DNA from: Rhodobacteraceae bacterium HTCC2083
GTDB taxonomy: Bacteria; Pseudomonadota; Alphaproteobacteria; Rhodobacterales; Rhodobacteraceae
Direction of reading: 5' to 3'
NCBI GenBank assembly: GCA_000156115.1
Contig: DS995276.1
Span: forward strand, 1,968,476-2,032,475
DNA length: 64,000 nt
The notes below the pieces were generated by a model. That model made no database searches and was not told the DNA's origin. It saw only the letters and a program-made list of their open reading frames with translations. Made by a program: the position numbers and the translations under genes. Below are positions 26,257 to 35,670 of the stretch, one piece after another (position 1 is the stretch's first letter; each line of letters opens with the position of its first letter).

Positions 26257-26745
26257 TTAATATGGGGTATCTACACCCAGCGTGCCAAGTATCAACACCT
26301 CTGTTTGTTCCATCAAAGTGGCATCAAGGTCACGAATATGGTCATACCCGAGCAAATGAAGCACGCCGTGGATGATTAAATGGGTGGTGTGGTCAGTGAG
26401 CGGCTTGTTTGCGGACTGCGCTTCGCGCGCGCAAGTGTCATAGCTAATGGCGATATCACCGAGCTCAGCATCCATTGGGAGGACAGGTTTTTCAGGACGT
26501 GCACCGTCGATATCGCTGGCGCGTTCATCTGAAGGCCAAGATAGCACGTTGGTGGGCGTCGGTTTGTCCCTGAACTCGGTATTTAACTCGGCAATGCGTG
26601 TATCATCGCAGGCGAGAATGGCGATTTCGAACACCGTGGGATCGAGGTCGAGTTGAGTGAGCGTTTTACGGGCAGCTGTTTCAGCGAGCGTTGCGAGATC
26701 CACGGTTTGCCAACGGCTGTCTTCGATGATGGTGTCTGTCAGCAT
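26257..26745 (-). CDS. ybeY: Endoribonuclease YbeY
   Basis: Zinc-dependent RNase of 162 aa needed for 16S rRNA 3' maturation and ribosome quality control. The metal motif H-x3-H-x5-H is explicit in HGVLHLLGYDH near residues 125-136. TNVLSWPSDE and GDIAISYDTCAREA are also typical. The upstream gap to phoH holds copy 2 of the dispersed AAGATGAAG repeat. Part of the phoH-ybeY-corC-lnt cluster. Confidence 0.95.
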   Translation of the reverse strand: MLTDTIIEDSRWQTVDLATLAETAARKTLTQLDLDPTVFEIAILACDDTRIAELNTEFRDKPTPTNVLSWPSDERASDIDGARPEKPVLPMDAELGDIAISYDTCAREAQSANKPLTDHTTHLIIHGVLHLLGYDHIRDLDATLMEQTEVLILGTLGVDTPY

Positions 26746-26756
26746 TTTGAGTGAAT

Positions 26757-26806
26757 AGGTTGGGGGCCAGCCCCCAGACCCCCAAAGTTTATTTGGAAAG
26801 ATGAAG
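26757..26806 (+). repeat. Dispersed intergenic repeat, copy 2
   Basis: A GC inverted repeat (TTGGGGGCCAGCCCCCAGAC) leads into AAAGTTTATTTGGAAAGATG followed by AAG. It lacks the AT hairpin of copies 1 and 3. It lies in the phoH-ybeY gap and reads opposite to those genes, unlike the other copies, which read with or between genes. Confidence 0.65.
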
Positions 26807-26810
26807 ACAT

Positions 26811-27839
26811 TCAGGTTTTCTTGCGTGCGAGCATAGCTTCGTGATCTGCTTCATAGGCTTCGATGATCGCGGCGACGAGCGGGTGGCGCACCACGTCTTT
26901 GGAGGTGAAATAGTTGAAGCTAATAGATGGGATCTTGTTGAGCAAACGTTCCGCGTCCGAGAGCCCAGAGGGCACGCCGCGAGGCAAGTCGATTTGGGTG
27001 CGATCGCCCGTGATCACCATGCGAGAGCCTTCGCCAAGACGCGTGAGGAACATTTTCATCTGCATGGTTGTTGCGTTTTGTGCTTCATCAAGTACCACGA
27101 AAGCGTTGGAGAGCGTGCGGCCACGCATGAAGGCAAGCGGCGCGATTTCAATGCGTTTGTCTTCCAGCAGCTTGGTCAGTTGTTTCGCAGGCAAGAAGTC
27201 GTTGAGCGCATCATAGAGCGGCTGCATGTATGGATCGACCTTATCTTTCATGTCCCCCGGCAAGTAGCCCAGCTTTTCACCAGCTTCGACGGCAGGACGC
27301 GACAGGATGATTTTGTCAACATGTCCGCCAATAAACATCGCCACGCCAACAGCTACCGCCAGGTAGGTTTTGCCTGTGCCTGCGGGGCCGATGCCGAAGG
27401 CAAGCTCATTGTCAAACAGTGATGTGATGTAGGTCTTCTGCGCATCAGTACGCGCTTGAATGGTTTTCTTGCGGGTTTTGATTTCGATGTGATCGCTTTG
27501 AAACAGTTCCGCTTGACCCTCGACGTCATCGCTTTTGCGCCGTGGGGCTAGTCCCATGCGCAACTCAGCAGTGATGTCAGCGGACTCTAAAGGCTTGCCA
27601 TCCTCCAAACGCGCATAAAGCCTGCCGAGCAACTCAATAGCTGCCGCGCGCGCATCGGTTTCGCCCACGATAACCAAGCGATTGCCACGGCGGATGATTT
27701 CCACATCAGTGCCCGCTTCAACTTGGGCGAGGTTCTTATCGTATTCACCACACAGATCAATCAGCAGGCGATTGTCGGGAAATTCCACCATTGCTTCGGC
27801 AGATGTTGGTAGATCCGGTGATAGTTCGGTTGCGGTCAC
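26811..27839 (-). CDS. PhoH-family ATPase
   Basis: Cytoplasmic P-loop protein of 342 aa, proposed to act with YbeY in RNA metabolism. An N-terminal KH-like region (DVEIIRRGNRLVIVGE) precedes the PhoH domain with Walker A GPAGTGKTYLAVAVG near 151-165 and Walker B NAFVVLDEAQNAT. RTQIDLPRGVPSGL near the end is a family signature. First gene of the phoH-ybeY-corC-lnt set. Confidence 0.93.
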   Translation of the reverse strand: MTATELSPDLPTSAEAMVEFPDNRLLIDLCGEYDKNLAQVEAGTDVEIIRRGNRLVIVGETDARAAAIELLGRLYARLEDGKPLESADITAELRMGLAPRRKSDDVEGQAELFQSDHIEIKTRKKTIQARTDAQKTYITSLFDNELAFGIGPAGTGKTYLAVAVGVAMFIGGHVDKIILSRPAVEAGEKLGYLPGDMKDKVDPYMQPLYDALNDFLPAKQLTKLLEDKRIEIAPLAFMRGRTLSNAFVVLDEAQNATTMQMKMFLTRLGEGSRMVITGDRTQIDLPRGVPSGLSDAERLLNKIPSISFNYFTSKDVVRHPLVAAIIEAYEADHEAMLARKKT

Positions 27840-27888
27840 GCAGCGCTCCTTAGGTTAGACTGAGTTGTATATAGTGCGGGGCAGGACG

Positions 27889-27920
27889 TAAAAAAGCCGC
27901 AGGTGCAATACCCGCGGCCT
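27889..27920 (-). terminator. Terminator of the OmpA/lipoprotein pair
   Basis: On the minus strand GCCGC and GCGGC pair across a 13 nt loop and are followed by TTTTTT. It lies about 30 bp after the lipoprotein stop and before phoH. Confidence 0.75.
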
Positions 27921-27948
27921 ATTTGTGTTTCAAAGATGCCGTTCTGGA

Positions 27949-28257
27949 TCAGAGTATGTCCCCGATGATGCTTGTCGCGCCGCCTTTGAAGTTACCTGTC
28001 GCGACGTTTGCAGGGGCTGCGCCAGAGCAAACCGGCTTGCCGTATTTGTCGAGTCGTGCTGAGAGGTAGCCCTCAACACCATCATCGATGATCCAGTGGT
28101 CGCAGCCGTTTGGATCAACCCAGATACCAGCAACCAACTGGCTGAGATCTTTAGTGGCTGTTCCTCGGTCAATGCCTTTGTCAGCACCAATTTGGCCTTC
28201 GCAGGCGGCAAGCGCAGTGACAGCAGCAATAGCAAGGGTGATTTTTACAAGTTTCAT
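27949..28257 (-). CDS. Small lipoprotein sharing a domain with the adjacent OmpA protein
   Basis: 102 aa. The start at 28257 (MKLVKITLAIAAVTALAAC) is chosen because GAGGAAA lies at the right distance; an ATG six bases earlier is too close. A lipobox L-A-A-C near residue 19 predicts outer-envelope lipidation. The body GIWVDPNGCDHWIIDDGVEG and a later Cys (GKPVC) nearly repeat a segment of the neighbouring OmpA-family protein. Probably co-transcribed with it, 10 bp apart. Function unknown; likely envelope-associated. Confidence 0.75.
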   Translation of the reverse strand: MKLVKITLAIAAVTALAACEGQIGADKGIDRGTATKDLSQLVAGIWVDPNGCDHWIIDDGVEGYLSARLDKYGKPVCSGAAPANVATGNFKGGATSIIGDIL

Positions 28258-28267
28258 AGCCATTTCC

Positions 28268-28918
28268 TCAGCGCACGCAGATGATTTCAACACGACGGTT
28301 CTTCGACATGCCGACTTGAGATTTGTTGCTCGCGACTGGCATACGCTCACCATAGCCGCGTACATCTGCAACACGAGCACCAGCGCTACGTGCGATATTA
28401 GCGACGGTCGTGGCGCGGTTGTAGGACAGACGCATGTTATATTCGTCTGAGGCGCGGCTGTCCGTGTGACCTGCAATGATGTAGGCCGACGCTTTTGAGC
28501 TACGGAAAAAATTCATCAAATGCTGCTGGCCAGAGCGGCTGATATGGTGGCTGTTGGTGGAGAAAAACTGATCAGAGTTCATCACGCCACAGACATTACC
28601 ACGGCGGCAGACCGGGATACCTTGTCGGTTGGTGTGCGGCGTCATGTAGCCTTCAACACCATCATCCATCACCCAGTGCTCGCACCCATCGGGATCAACC
28701 CAAATGTTTGGAATGTAGCGCTCGCCAAGAACTGTGCGTGTTTTGCCTGTCGCAGCACCCTGAATAGCAGTCGCAACGCCCTGAGCGTCACCAAATTGTT
28801 GTGTACCATGTTGCTTAGCAGACGCGACAGTTGTGAATGCCATTGCACTCACGCTTAGAATAGCAGCACTTTTTGCAACGGTACGAAGTGCTTTTGAAAG
28901 CAAATTAACCATAGCCAT
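28268..28918 (-). CDS. OmpA-family peptidoglycan-associated protein
   Basis: 216 aa with an N-terminal signal sequence cleaved near residue 34 (SAMAFTTVASA). Residues of about 60-100 carry the module IWVDPDGCEHWVMDDGVEGY and GIPVC shared with the lipoprotein next door. The C-terminal half is an OmpA-like domain (YIIAGHTDSRASDEYNMRLSYNRATTV, VRGYGERMPVASN, SKNRRVEIICV) that binds peptidoglycan diaminopimelate. No porin barrel is present, so it is a periplasmic or lipid-layer-tethering protein. Confidence 0.88.
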   Translation of the reverse strand: MAMVNLLSKALRTVAKSAAILSVSAMAFTTVASAKQHGTQQFGDAQGVATAIQGAATGKTRTVLGERYIPNIWVDPDGCEHWVMDDGVEGYMTPHTNRQGIPVCRRGNVCGVMNSDQFFSTNSHHISRSGQQHLMNFFRSSKASAYIIAGHTDSRASDEYNMRLSYNRATTVANIARSAGARVADVRGYGERMPVASNKSQVGMSKNRRVEIICVR

Positions 28919-29248
28919 CGTCCTTCGTCCTAAACCCCCCAGAGCGCCACTATATACGCGGTGTACTTGCTCTGCATCCCACTAAATATTGATACTCTAC
29001 CAAATACTGGCTTCGTGTGAAGTGTAATTTGATGACAATAAGATGCCTTAGCGCGCCAATTTACCCTTCGGTAGGGTAAATTCGGCTGGCTTTTACCTGA
29101 AAGCGGGAGACGTGCAGGGATTTGTCGGTTTCTTTGATCTGAATGCTGGCCACCGATTCGAGTGTTGTCCTGTTTTGCAGGGAGCCGTGGTGCTCAGGTG
29201 CGAGAAAAGTCGAAGCGGCTCAAAGGGTTGGGCGTGCCTAAAATTGGG
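28919..29248. other. Intergenic gap upstream of the OmpA gene
   Basis: About 330 bases with no gene. It should contain the OmpA promoter on the minus strand. A perfect 9 bp inverted repeat AATTTACCC / GGGTAAATT with 7 nt loop lies at 29058-29082, without a T-run on either side; it may be an operator or a 3' structure of miaB mRNA. Confidence 0.5.
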
Positions 29249-30571
29249 TTAGATCATCGTCCCAGCAAGTGAATTTCGGACCGCTTCTGTGATGCGTGCT
29301 TGGACTAAGTCGCCGGGGATCGCGTCGCAGTCGTTGATATGCACTGCATGCAAATACTCGGATTTGCCGACCATTTGGCCCGAATCGCGACCTTGCTTTT
29401 CGATCAAGATAGTCACATCGCGGCCTACCATACTGTTCTGGATTTCGACCTGCTGCTGAGTGATCAAGGCTTGCAAGCGTTGCAAGCGTTCAGCGGCGAC
29501 CGCGTCTTCTACTTGTGCGCGCTCAGCTGCGGGTGTGCCCGGACGGGTCGAGTATTTGAACGAGTAGGCATAGCCGTAGCGCACCTCTTTGATCAGATCT
29601 AGCGTCGCTTGGAAGTCTTCTTCGGTTTCTTCGGGAAAGCCCACGATGAAATCACCGGACATAAGAATGTCAGGACGCGCAGCGCGGATCCGCTCGATAA
29701 GACGCAGATAGCTGTCTGCTGTGTGTGAGCGGTTCATGCGCTTTAAGATGCGGTCAGAGCCGGATTGCACAGGTAAATGCAGATAAGGCATCAGCTTAGC
29801 ACAATGCGCGTGTGCGTCGATCAGGTCATCTTGCATGTCGTTGGGGTGCGACGTGGTAAATCGGATGCGCGCGAGACCATCGACCTTGTCGAGTTCCCAA
29901 ATGAGCTGTGCGAGGCCCCATTCATTTCCGTCAGGGCCAGTCCCGTGATAGGCGTTCACGTTCTGCCCGAGCAAGGTGATCTCGCGCACGCCACGTTCTA
30001 CGAGGTTCTTTGCTTCATCGACGATGCGCTGCACTGGACGACTGGTTTCGGCACCACGGGTATAAGGCACGACGCAGAAGGCGCAGAACTTGTCACAGCC
30101 TTCCTGGACCGTCAGGAAAGCCGCTGGCGCGCGACGGGCCTTGGGGCGATGTTTGAGCGCTTCGAATTTATCCTCAATCGGAAAATCTGTATCCAGCGCC
30201 TTTTCGCCGCGACGGGTTTTGATTTCCATTTCTGCAAGACGGTGATAGCTCTGGGGGCCAACAACCAGATCGACGGCGGGCTGGCGCCGCATTATTTCTG
30301 CACCCTCCGCCTGCGCGACACAGCCTGCGACACCGATTTTGAGATCGGGTTTGGCGGTCTTCAGCGATTTCATCCGACCGAGTTCTGAATATATCTTTTC
30401 TGCGGCCTTCTCGCGGATGTGACATGTGTTGAGCAAAATCATGTCCGCATCATCGGGCGTTTGGGTTTCTGTGTAACCCGATGCCCCTAATGCTTCGCTC
30501 ATGCGTTCGGAATCGTAGACATTCATCTGGCAGCCGTAGGTTTTGATAAAGAGTTTCTTAGTCTCTGCCAT
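29249..30571 (-). CDS. miaB: tRNA-2-methylthio-N6-dimethylallyladenosine synthase
   Basis: Radical-SAM methylthiotransferase of 440 aa that modifies A37 of tRNAs reading UNN codons. The N-terminal domain holds three cluster cysteines ([41 protein letters not shown]). The radical-SAM cysteines are C-x3-C-x2-C in [17 protein letters not shown] near 157-173. A TRAM domain ends the protein ([30 protein letters not shown]). Stands alone on the minus strand. Confidence 0.96.
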   Translation of the reverse strand: MAETKKLFIKTYGCQMNVYDSERMSEALGASGYTETQTPDDADMILLNTCHIREKAAEKIYSELGRMKSLKTAKPDLKIGVAGCVAQAEGAEIMRRQPAVDLVVGPQSYHRLAEMEIKTRRGEKALDTDFPIEDKFEALKHRPKARRAPAAFLTVQEGCDKFCAFCVVPYTRGAETSRPVQRIVDEAKNLVERGVREITLLGQNVNAYHGTGPDGNEWGLAQLIWELDKVDGLARIRFTTSHPNDMQDDLIDAHAHCAKLMPYLHLPVQSGSDRILKRMNRSHTADSYLRLIERIRAARPDILMSGDFIVGFPEETEEDFQATLDLIKEVRYGYAYSFKYSTRPGTPAAERAQVEDAVAAERLQRLQALITQQQVEIQNSMVGRDVTILIEKQGRDSGQMVGKSEYLHAVHINDCDAIPGDLVQARITEAVRNSLAGTMI

Positions 30572-30703
30572 GGTAAAACGCCTTTATAATGAGGGGCGCG
30601 CAGTGCGCGGGTTTGGCGCGTGTTACATCAAAACGCTGGGCGCTTGCAATGCACGCACAAATGGCCGATTCTAGCTGGATAGGTAGAAGATAGGGAATTT
30701 GGT

Positions 30704-31573
30704 GTGTCGCGGTATTCGTCGCTCAAGCAGTTCATTGCTGGTGCAAAAGAGGTCTTCGTCAAAGGGCCTGTTGCGCTGATCTTTATCGAAGACGATGTCG
30801 AAATTGGCACGACTGTGCGACACCACATTGATTGTGGCTTCAAGCATGTGATTGCAATGATGCCGGATGCTTTTGATTTACCGACTGATTTGGTCGATAT
30901 TGTGCATCGGGTTTCATATGATTTAACCTGTGATGGGACGTTGGAAGAGGCTGTGAATCAAGTTGTCGCGGCTGCACCTGATATTTGGTTTTATTACTGC
31001 TATAATGCTGAGTATCTCTTTTACCCATTTTGTGAGACCCGCAGCGTTGGGGAAATGATCGGCTTTAACGCAGAAGAGCGCCGCGCGAGCGTGATGACCT
31101 ATGTCGTCGATCTTTATGCGGATGATCTGGAAACCTTCCCGAATGCGGTCTCGCTCGAGCATGCGCATATGGATCGATCCGGTTATTATGCTTTGGCACG
31201 TATGAAGCCTGGCACGACGTGGCCTGAGGAACGACAGCTCGACTTTTTTGGCGGACTGCGTTGGCGCTATGAAGAGCATGTGACAGAGGCCAGCCGCAAG
31301 ATAGACCGTGTGGCTTTGTTTAAATCTCAAAAGGGATTGCAGCTGCGTGCGAACCACACGTTTAATGTGCCAGAATACAATACATATGCCTGTGAGTGGC
31401 ATCATAACCTGTCTGCGGCGATCATGTCGTTTCGCACGGCCAAGGCGTTGAAACGAAACCCAGGTTCATCGTTTGATATTCAAACTTTCAAGTGGCACAA
31501 TTCTGCGCCGTTTGAGTGGCATTCCCGACAACTGCTGGATTTGGGATTGATGGAACCAGGACAGTGGTTTTAG
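30704..31573 (+). CDS. Hypothetical protein, possibly glycosyltransferase-like
   Basis: 289 aa beginning at GTG 30704 (no suitable ATG). ALIFIEDDVEIGTTVRHHIDCGF at the start resembles the nucleotide-sugar end of GT-A glycosyltransferases, and ANHTFNVPEYNTYACEWHHNL near residue 222 resembles histidine-rich segments of the GT2-related group. There is no clear DxD. It stands alone, divergent from miaB and convergent with fabI. Similar genes seem common in Roseobacters, but I cannot name the family firmly. Confidence 0.6.
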   Translation: MSRYSSLKQFIAGAKEVFVKGPVALIFIEDDVEIGTTVRHHIDCGFKHVIAMMPDAFDLPTDLVDIVHRVSYDLTCDGTLEEAVNQVVAAAPDIWFYYCYNAEYLFYPFCETRSVGEMIGFNAEERRASVMTYVVDLYADDLETFPNAVSLEHAHMDRSGYYALARMKPGTTWPEERQLDFFGGLRWRYEEHVTEASRKIDRVALFKSQKGLQLRANHTFNVPEYNTYACEWHHNLSAAIMSFRTAKALKRNPGSSFDIQTFKWHNSAPFEWHSRQLLDLGLMEPGQWF

Positions 31574-31662
31574 GGGCGCGAATTTTCGTCGGAAATTCGA
31601 AAGCTGGGGCTAACCCCTTCCCGTTGAGCGGGCTCCCCCAAAGTTAATTTCGAAAGATGAAG
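31574..31662 (+). repeat. Dispersed intergenic repeat, copy 3
   Basis: GCGCGAATTTTCGTCGGAAA forms an AT hairpin, then two GC hairpins follow (GGGGCTAACCCC and CCCGTTGAGCGGG), then AAAGTTAATTTCGAAAGATG and AAG. Fills the gap between a converging gene pair, where it probably also terminates transcription. Confidence 0.65.
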
Positions 31663-31664
31663 CT

Positions 31665-32456
31665 TTACAGGTTGTCTTGTTGTGGCATCCCCAAGACATG
31701 GAAGCCGCCATCAACCCGGACGATTTCACCTGTCGTGCAGGCACCTACATCGGAAGCGAGGAAGACAGCAGCACCGCCGACTGCGTCTAGTGTCGCATTG
31801 TTGCGCAAAGGTGCGTTTTGATCCGTGTGCTTGTAGGTCTTGCGCGCGCCGCCAATGGCCGCACCTGCGAGGGTTTTCATTGGGCCTGGGCTGATCGCGT
31901 TAACGCGGATACCCTCAGGGCCGAGATCGTTGGCGAGGTAACGCACAGTAGATTCTAGCGCCGCTTTTGCCACGCCCATGACATTGTAATTCGGGGTAAC
32001 GCGGGTTGAGCCCATATAAGTGAGCGTCAGGATCGTACCGCCGTTGTCGACCATCATCGGGTGCGCGCGGCGTGCGACTTCGATTAAGGAATATGCGGAG
32101 ATATCCATCGAGTTTTTGAAGTTTTCACGAGATGTATTGAGGATGCGGCCCGTGAGTTCGTTCTTGTCCGAATAAGCAATCGCGTGGACCACGAAGTCGA
32201 TGCTGTCCCAGCGTTTGCCAAGTTGCTCAAACGCGGTGTCGAGCGAGGCATCATCGGTGACGTCTACATCGACCATGAAGTCGGAACCAACGGAGGCTGC
32301 GAGCGGTTCTAGGCGTTTGCCGAATGCTTCGCCTTGATAAGTAAACGCCAGTTCTGCGCCCGCCTCTGCCATCGCTTTGGCAATGCCCCACGCAATCGAG
32401 CGTTCGTTGGCAACGCCCATAATAAGGCCTCTTTTACCGTGCATAGAGCCTGTCAT
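31665..32456 (-). CDS. fabI: Enoyl-ACP reductase (NADH)
   Basis: Last reductive step of each fatty-acid elongation round; 263 aa. The SDR nucleotide motif is GVANERSIAWGIAKAMAEAG near residue 15, and the catalytic Y-x6-K is YNVMGVAKAALE near 157. VNAISPGPMKTLAG and the ending GEIVRVDGGFHVLGM are typical of FabI. It follows fabB by 6 bp, so the two are one transcript. Confidence 0.95.
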   Translation of the reverse strand: MTGSMHGKRGLIMGVANERSIAWGIAKAMAEAGAELAFTYQGEAFGKRLEPLAASVGSDFMVDVDVTDDASLDTAFEQLGKRWDSIDFVVHAIAYSDKNELTGRILNTSRENFKNSMDISAYSLIEVARRAHPMMVDNGGTILTLTYMGSTRVTPNYNVMGVAKAALESTVRYLANDLGPEGIRVNAISPGPMKTLAGAAIGGARKTYKHTDQNAPLRNNATLDAVGGAAVFLASDVGACTTGEIVRVDGGFHVLGMPQQDNL

Positions 32457-32462
32457 ATCAGA

Positions 32463-33692
32463 TCACCCGTGAAATTTGCTAAGCAGCATGGAGCCGTTGG
32501 TGCCGCCAAAGCCGAAGGAGTTGGTCATCACCGTATCAAGTCCTGCGTTGTCAACGCGGGTGGTTGCGATTTCAGCAGCGTTTAACGCAGGATCAAGCGT
32601 TTCCACATTGATCGACGGGATGATGAAATCGTTTTGCAGAGCGAGAAGGCAGTAGATTGCTTCTTGTGCGCCTGTGGCCCCTTGGGAGTGACCTGTCATC
32701 GATTTGGTCGAGCTGACCGGAGGTGTTGTGCCTTCGCCAAAGACCCGGCGCACCGCTTCGATCTCGCCCACATCGCCCACTGGCGTGGATGTGCCGTGCG
32801 CGTTGATGTAGCTGACGCTGCGATCACTCTGCAGTGTTTTCAAAGCCCCGCGCATCGCGCGTTCGCCGCCTTCACCAGACGGCGCAACCATGTCAGCTCC
32901 ATCGGAGGTCGCGGAGAAGCCTGTGACTTCTGCGTAAATCTTTGCACCGCGTGCTTGTGCGCTTTCTAAGCTCTCCAGCACAACCATGCCGCCGCCGCCG
33001 CCAATCACAAAACCATCGCGGTTTGCATCAAAGGCGCGGGACGCTTTCTCAGGCGTGTCATTATATTTCGAGGACATCGCGCCCATTGCGTCGAAGAGAC
33101 AGGACAAAGTCCAATCAAGCTCTTCACCGCCACCAGCGAACATTGTGTCTTGCAAGCCCAGTGCGACTTGCTGCGCCGCCATGCCGATGCAGTGCAAAGA
33201 TGTCGAGCACGCAGAGGTGATCGAGAAATTCATGCCCTTGATCTGGTACGCTGTCGCGAGGTTCGCGCTGACTGTCGAAGACATCGTTTTTGGTACGGCA
33301 AAAGGACCAATGCGTTTCGTCGCACCGGATTTCAACACAACCTGATGCGCGGCGAGCATGGCGGAGGTGGATGGACCACCAGAGCCTGCTATCAAGCCTG
33401 TCATTGGGTTGATGATCTCTTTCTCAGTAAGTCCCGCATCAGAAATCGCCTGACTCATTGCAATATGAGCATAGGCAGCCCCCGGCCCCATGAAACGCAA
33501 TGTGCGCTTGTCCACGTGATCTTTGATATCAAGATCGATCGCGCCCGCGATCTGGCTGCGAAAGCCGTGCTCTTTCATGTCTTCATTGGCAGTGATGCCA
33601 GAGCGGCCTTCTCTCAAAGAGGTTAGAACCTCATCTGCGTTGTTGCCGATGCTTGATACGATTCCCAAACCTGTGACGACGACACGGCGCAT
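32463..33692 (-). CDS. fabB: 3-oxoacyl-ACP synthase I
   Basis: Condensing enzyme of 409 aa for unsaturated and saturated fatty-acid elongation. Catalytic Cys in SACSTSLHCIG near residue 162, His in NAHGTSTPVGD near 298 and His in KSMTGHSQGATGA near 333 are present. In most Rhodobacterales it follows fabA directly. Here fabA is 2.6 kb away with plus-strand genes between them, which is unusual. Divergent from the crotonase gene. Confidence 0.95.
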   Translation of the reverse strand: MRRVVVTGLGIVSSIGNNADEVLTSLREGRSGITANEDMKEHGFRSQIAGAIDLDIKDHVDKRTLRFMGPGAAYAHIAMSQAISDAGLTEKEIINPMTGLIAGSGGPSTSAMLAAHQVVLKSGATKRIGPFAVPKTMSSTVSANLATAYQIKGMNFSITSACSTSLHCIGMAAQQVALGLQDTMFAGGGEELDWTLSCLFDAMGAMSSKYNDTPEKASRAFDANRDGFVIGGGGGMVVLESLESAQARGAKIYAEVTGFSATSDGADMVAPSGEGGERAMRGALKTLQSDRSVSYINAHGTSTPVGDVGEIEAVRRVFGEGTTPPVSSTKSMTGHSQGATGAQEAIYCLLALQNDFIIPSINVETLDPALNAAEIATTRVDNAGLDTVMTNSFGFGGTNGSMLLSKFHG

Positions 33693-33866
33693 AGCGCACT
33701 CCCTTTTTAATTCTTGCTTCTATGTAGGGCAGAGCAGGGCGCAGGTGCAAGGGGGAGAGCACGCGTGAAAGTGACGGTGCGTCGCAGTGGTATCTGCAAT
33801 CTTGTCGGGGCCAATTTGGCCAGTTACGCAAATGTTATTGAGTTTTGCGCATGTAAGGACAGGCTG

Positions 33867-34670
33867 ATGGCACCCCAGATCAATCCCGCTGATTTCACTA
33901 ATCTCACGTTAGAGGCGCATGAAAATGACGTTTGGGTTGTCACCTTGAACCGTCCTTCAAAACGCAACGCGCTTGATAGTGCGACAGTTGAAGAAATGGT
34001 GGAATTCTTTTCCTTGGCACCGCGTGCGGGTGTGCGAGCAATTGTGCTAGCAGGTGCCGGCGATCATTTTTGCGCGGGTCTGGATTTAGTCGAACACCAC
34101 GATGCGGATCGCAGCCCTGCGGAATTCATGCACCTGTGCCTGCGCTGGCATGAGGCGTTCAACAAGATGGAATATGGCGGCGTCCCGATCATCGCGGCTT
34201 TGCACGGTGCTGTTGTTGGTGGCGGTTTGGAATTGGCGAGTTCCGCGCACGTGCGCGTGATGGATGAAACGACCTATTTTGCTTTGCCAGAGGGTCAGCG
34301 CGGTTTGTTCACAGGAGGTGGTGCGACGATCCGCGTGACGGATCTGGTCGGCAAAGCGCGGATGATCGACATGATGCTGATGGGGCGTGTGTACTCTGGG
34401 GCTGAGGCTGAAGAGGTCGGTTTGGCGCAGTACCGTGTTGATGGGTCAAGCTTTGACAAGGCAATGGAACTGGCCAACCGCGCGGCAGAGAACTTGCCTT
34501 TGTCCAACTTCGCGATCTGTTCCGCAGTGAGCCACATGCAAAATATGTCCGCGATGGACGCGGCCTATGCAGAGGCGGTGGTTGCGGGCGTTGTGAACAC
34601 GCAACCGGATGCGCGGGCGCGTTTAGCTGCGTTTGCGGATAAGAGTGGGGCGCGGATAAGGAAGGACTAG
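33867..34670 (+). CDS. Crotonase/enoyl-CoA hydratase family protein
   Basis: 267 aa. The ATG at 33867 is chosen because AAGGACAGG precedes it; the longer open frame from 33714 covers the promoter region. [18 protein letters not shown], the oxyanion-hole segment [19 protein letters not shown] and [19 protein letters not shown] define the crotonase fold. The Glu residues that define true hydratases are not clearly placed, so isomerase or hydrolase activity is equally possible. It lies between fabB and rlmF, in the stretch that separates fabB from fabA. Confidence 0.85.
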   Translation: MAPQINPADFTNLTLEAHENDVWVVTLNRPSKRNALDSATVEEMVEFFSLAPRAGVRAIVLAGAGDHFCAGLDLVEHHDADRSPAEFMHLCLRWHEAFNKMEYGGVPIIAALHGAVVGGGLELASSAHVRVMDETTYFALPEGQRGLFTGGGATIRVTDLVGKARMIDMMLMGRVYSGAEAEEVGLAQYRVDGSSFDKAMELANRAAENLPLSNFAICSAVSHMQNMSAMDAAYAEAVVAGVVNTQPDARARLAAFADKSGARIRKD

Positions 34671-34746
34671 AACGGGTTTTCAATTGCCATTTCACGACCA
34701 GAGTGATCTGGCTGCCCCTCAGTACCGAGCTTTTTAAAGGTGTCTC

Positions 34747-35670
34747 ATGGCGCGCAAATCGACTCTGCACCCGCGTAATCAACATATCGACGGATACGAT
34801 TTCGCACTTTTGTCAGGACATGTGCCAGAGCTTGAGGCGTTCACGATCCGCAACCCAACGGGCTTGGCGACGATAGATTTCCAAAACCCCGACGCGGTGC
34901 GCATGCTCAATCGCGCGTTGCTCAAATCCTACTACAATGTCGAGTCTTGGGACATTCCTGCCAATTACCTCTGCCCCCCGATCCCGGGACGCGCTGACTA
35001 CATCCATCATCTCGCGGATTTGCTCGCGCGCGATAATGGTCAAAAAATCCCGACGGGGCGTAAGATCAAAGCATTGGACATCGGCACAGGTGCCAGCTTG
35101 GTCTACCCGCTTATCGGGCAAAGCGCGTATGGCTGGGATTTTACGGGCGTGGATATCGATGCAGGGGCGCTCGCGTCAGCGCAGAAAATTAACGATCTGA
35201 ATGATTTAGGCATTGATTTGCGACATCAAGGTGCGTCCAGGAACATTTTCAAAGGGGTGATCACGCCCGATGATATGTTCCACGTTACGCTATGCAATCC
35301 ACCGTTTCACGCCTCGAAAGAGCAAGCGATGAAAGGCACCCAGAGGAAGTGGAAGAACCTTGGGAAAGGAGCGTCGGACACGCTCAATTTTGGTGGGCAA
35401 CACGCAGAGCTTTGGTGTCCGGGGGGCGAGATAAAATTCATCGCGCAGATGATCGAGGAAAGTCGCGCGTTTGCGGATCAGTGTGTGTGGTTCACCTCAT
35501 TGGTGTCCAAAAAGGACAGCCTTGCGCCGATTCGACGGATCTTGGACAGGGCGAAGGTTGAGTATGACGTCATCGATATGGCGCAGGGTCAGAAGGTTAG
35601 TCGGTTTGTGGCGTGGTCTTATGTTGGGGAAAAGCAGCGAGCGGCGGTTTTTAAAGGCGTTAGTAATTAG
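34747..35670 (+). CDS. rlmF: 23S rRNA (adenine(1618)-N6)-methyltransferase
   Basis: 307 aa. The N-terminus LHPRNQHIDGYDFALL and LNRALLKSYY are specific to RlmF. SAM-binding motif ALDIGTGASLVYPLIG lies near residue 112 and the catalytic NPPF motif in VTLCNPPFHASKEQA near 181. Full family length. A 76 bp gap separates it from the crotonase gene. Confidence 0.93.
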   Translation: MARKSTLHPRNQHIDGYDFALLSGHVPELEAFTIRNPTGLATIDFQNPDAVRMLNRALLKSYYNVESWDIPANYLCPPIPGRADYIHHLADLLARDNGQKIPTGRKIKALDIGTGASLVYPLIGQSAYGWDFTGVDIDAGALASAQKINDLNDLGIDLRHQGASRNIFKGVITPDDMFHVTLCNPPFHASKEQAMKGTQRKWKNLGKGASDTLNFGGQHAELWCPGGEIKFIAQMIEESRAFADQCVWFTSLVSKKDSLAPIRRILDRAKVEYDVIDMAQGQKVSRFVAWSYVGEKQRAAVFKGVSN

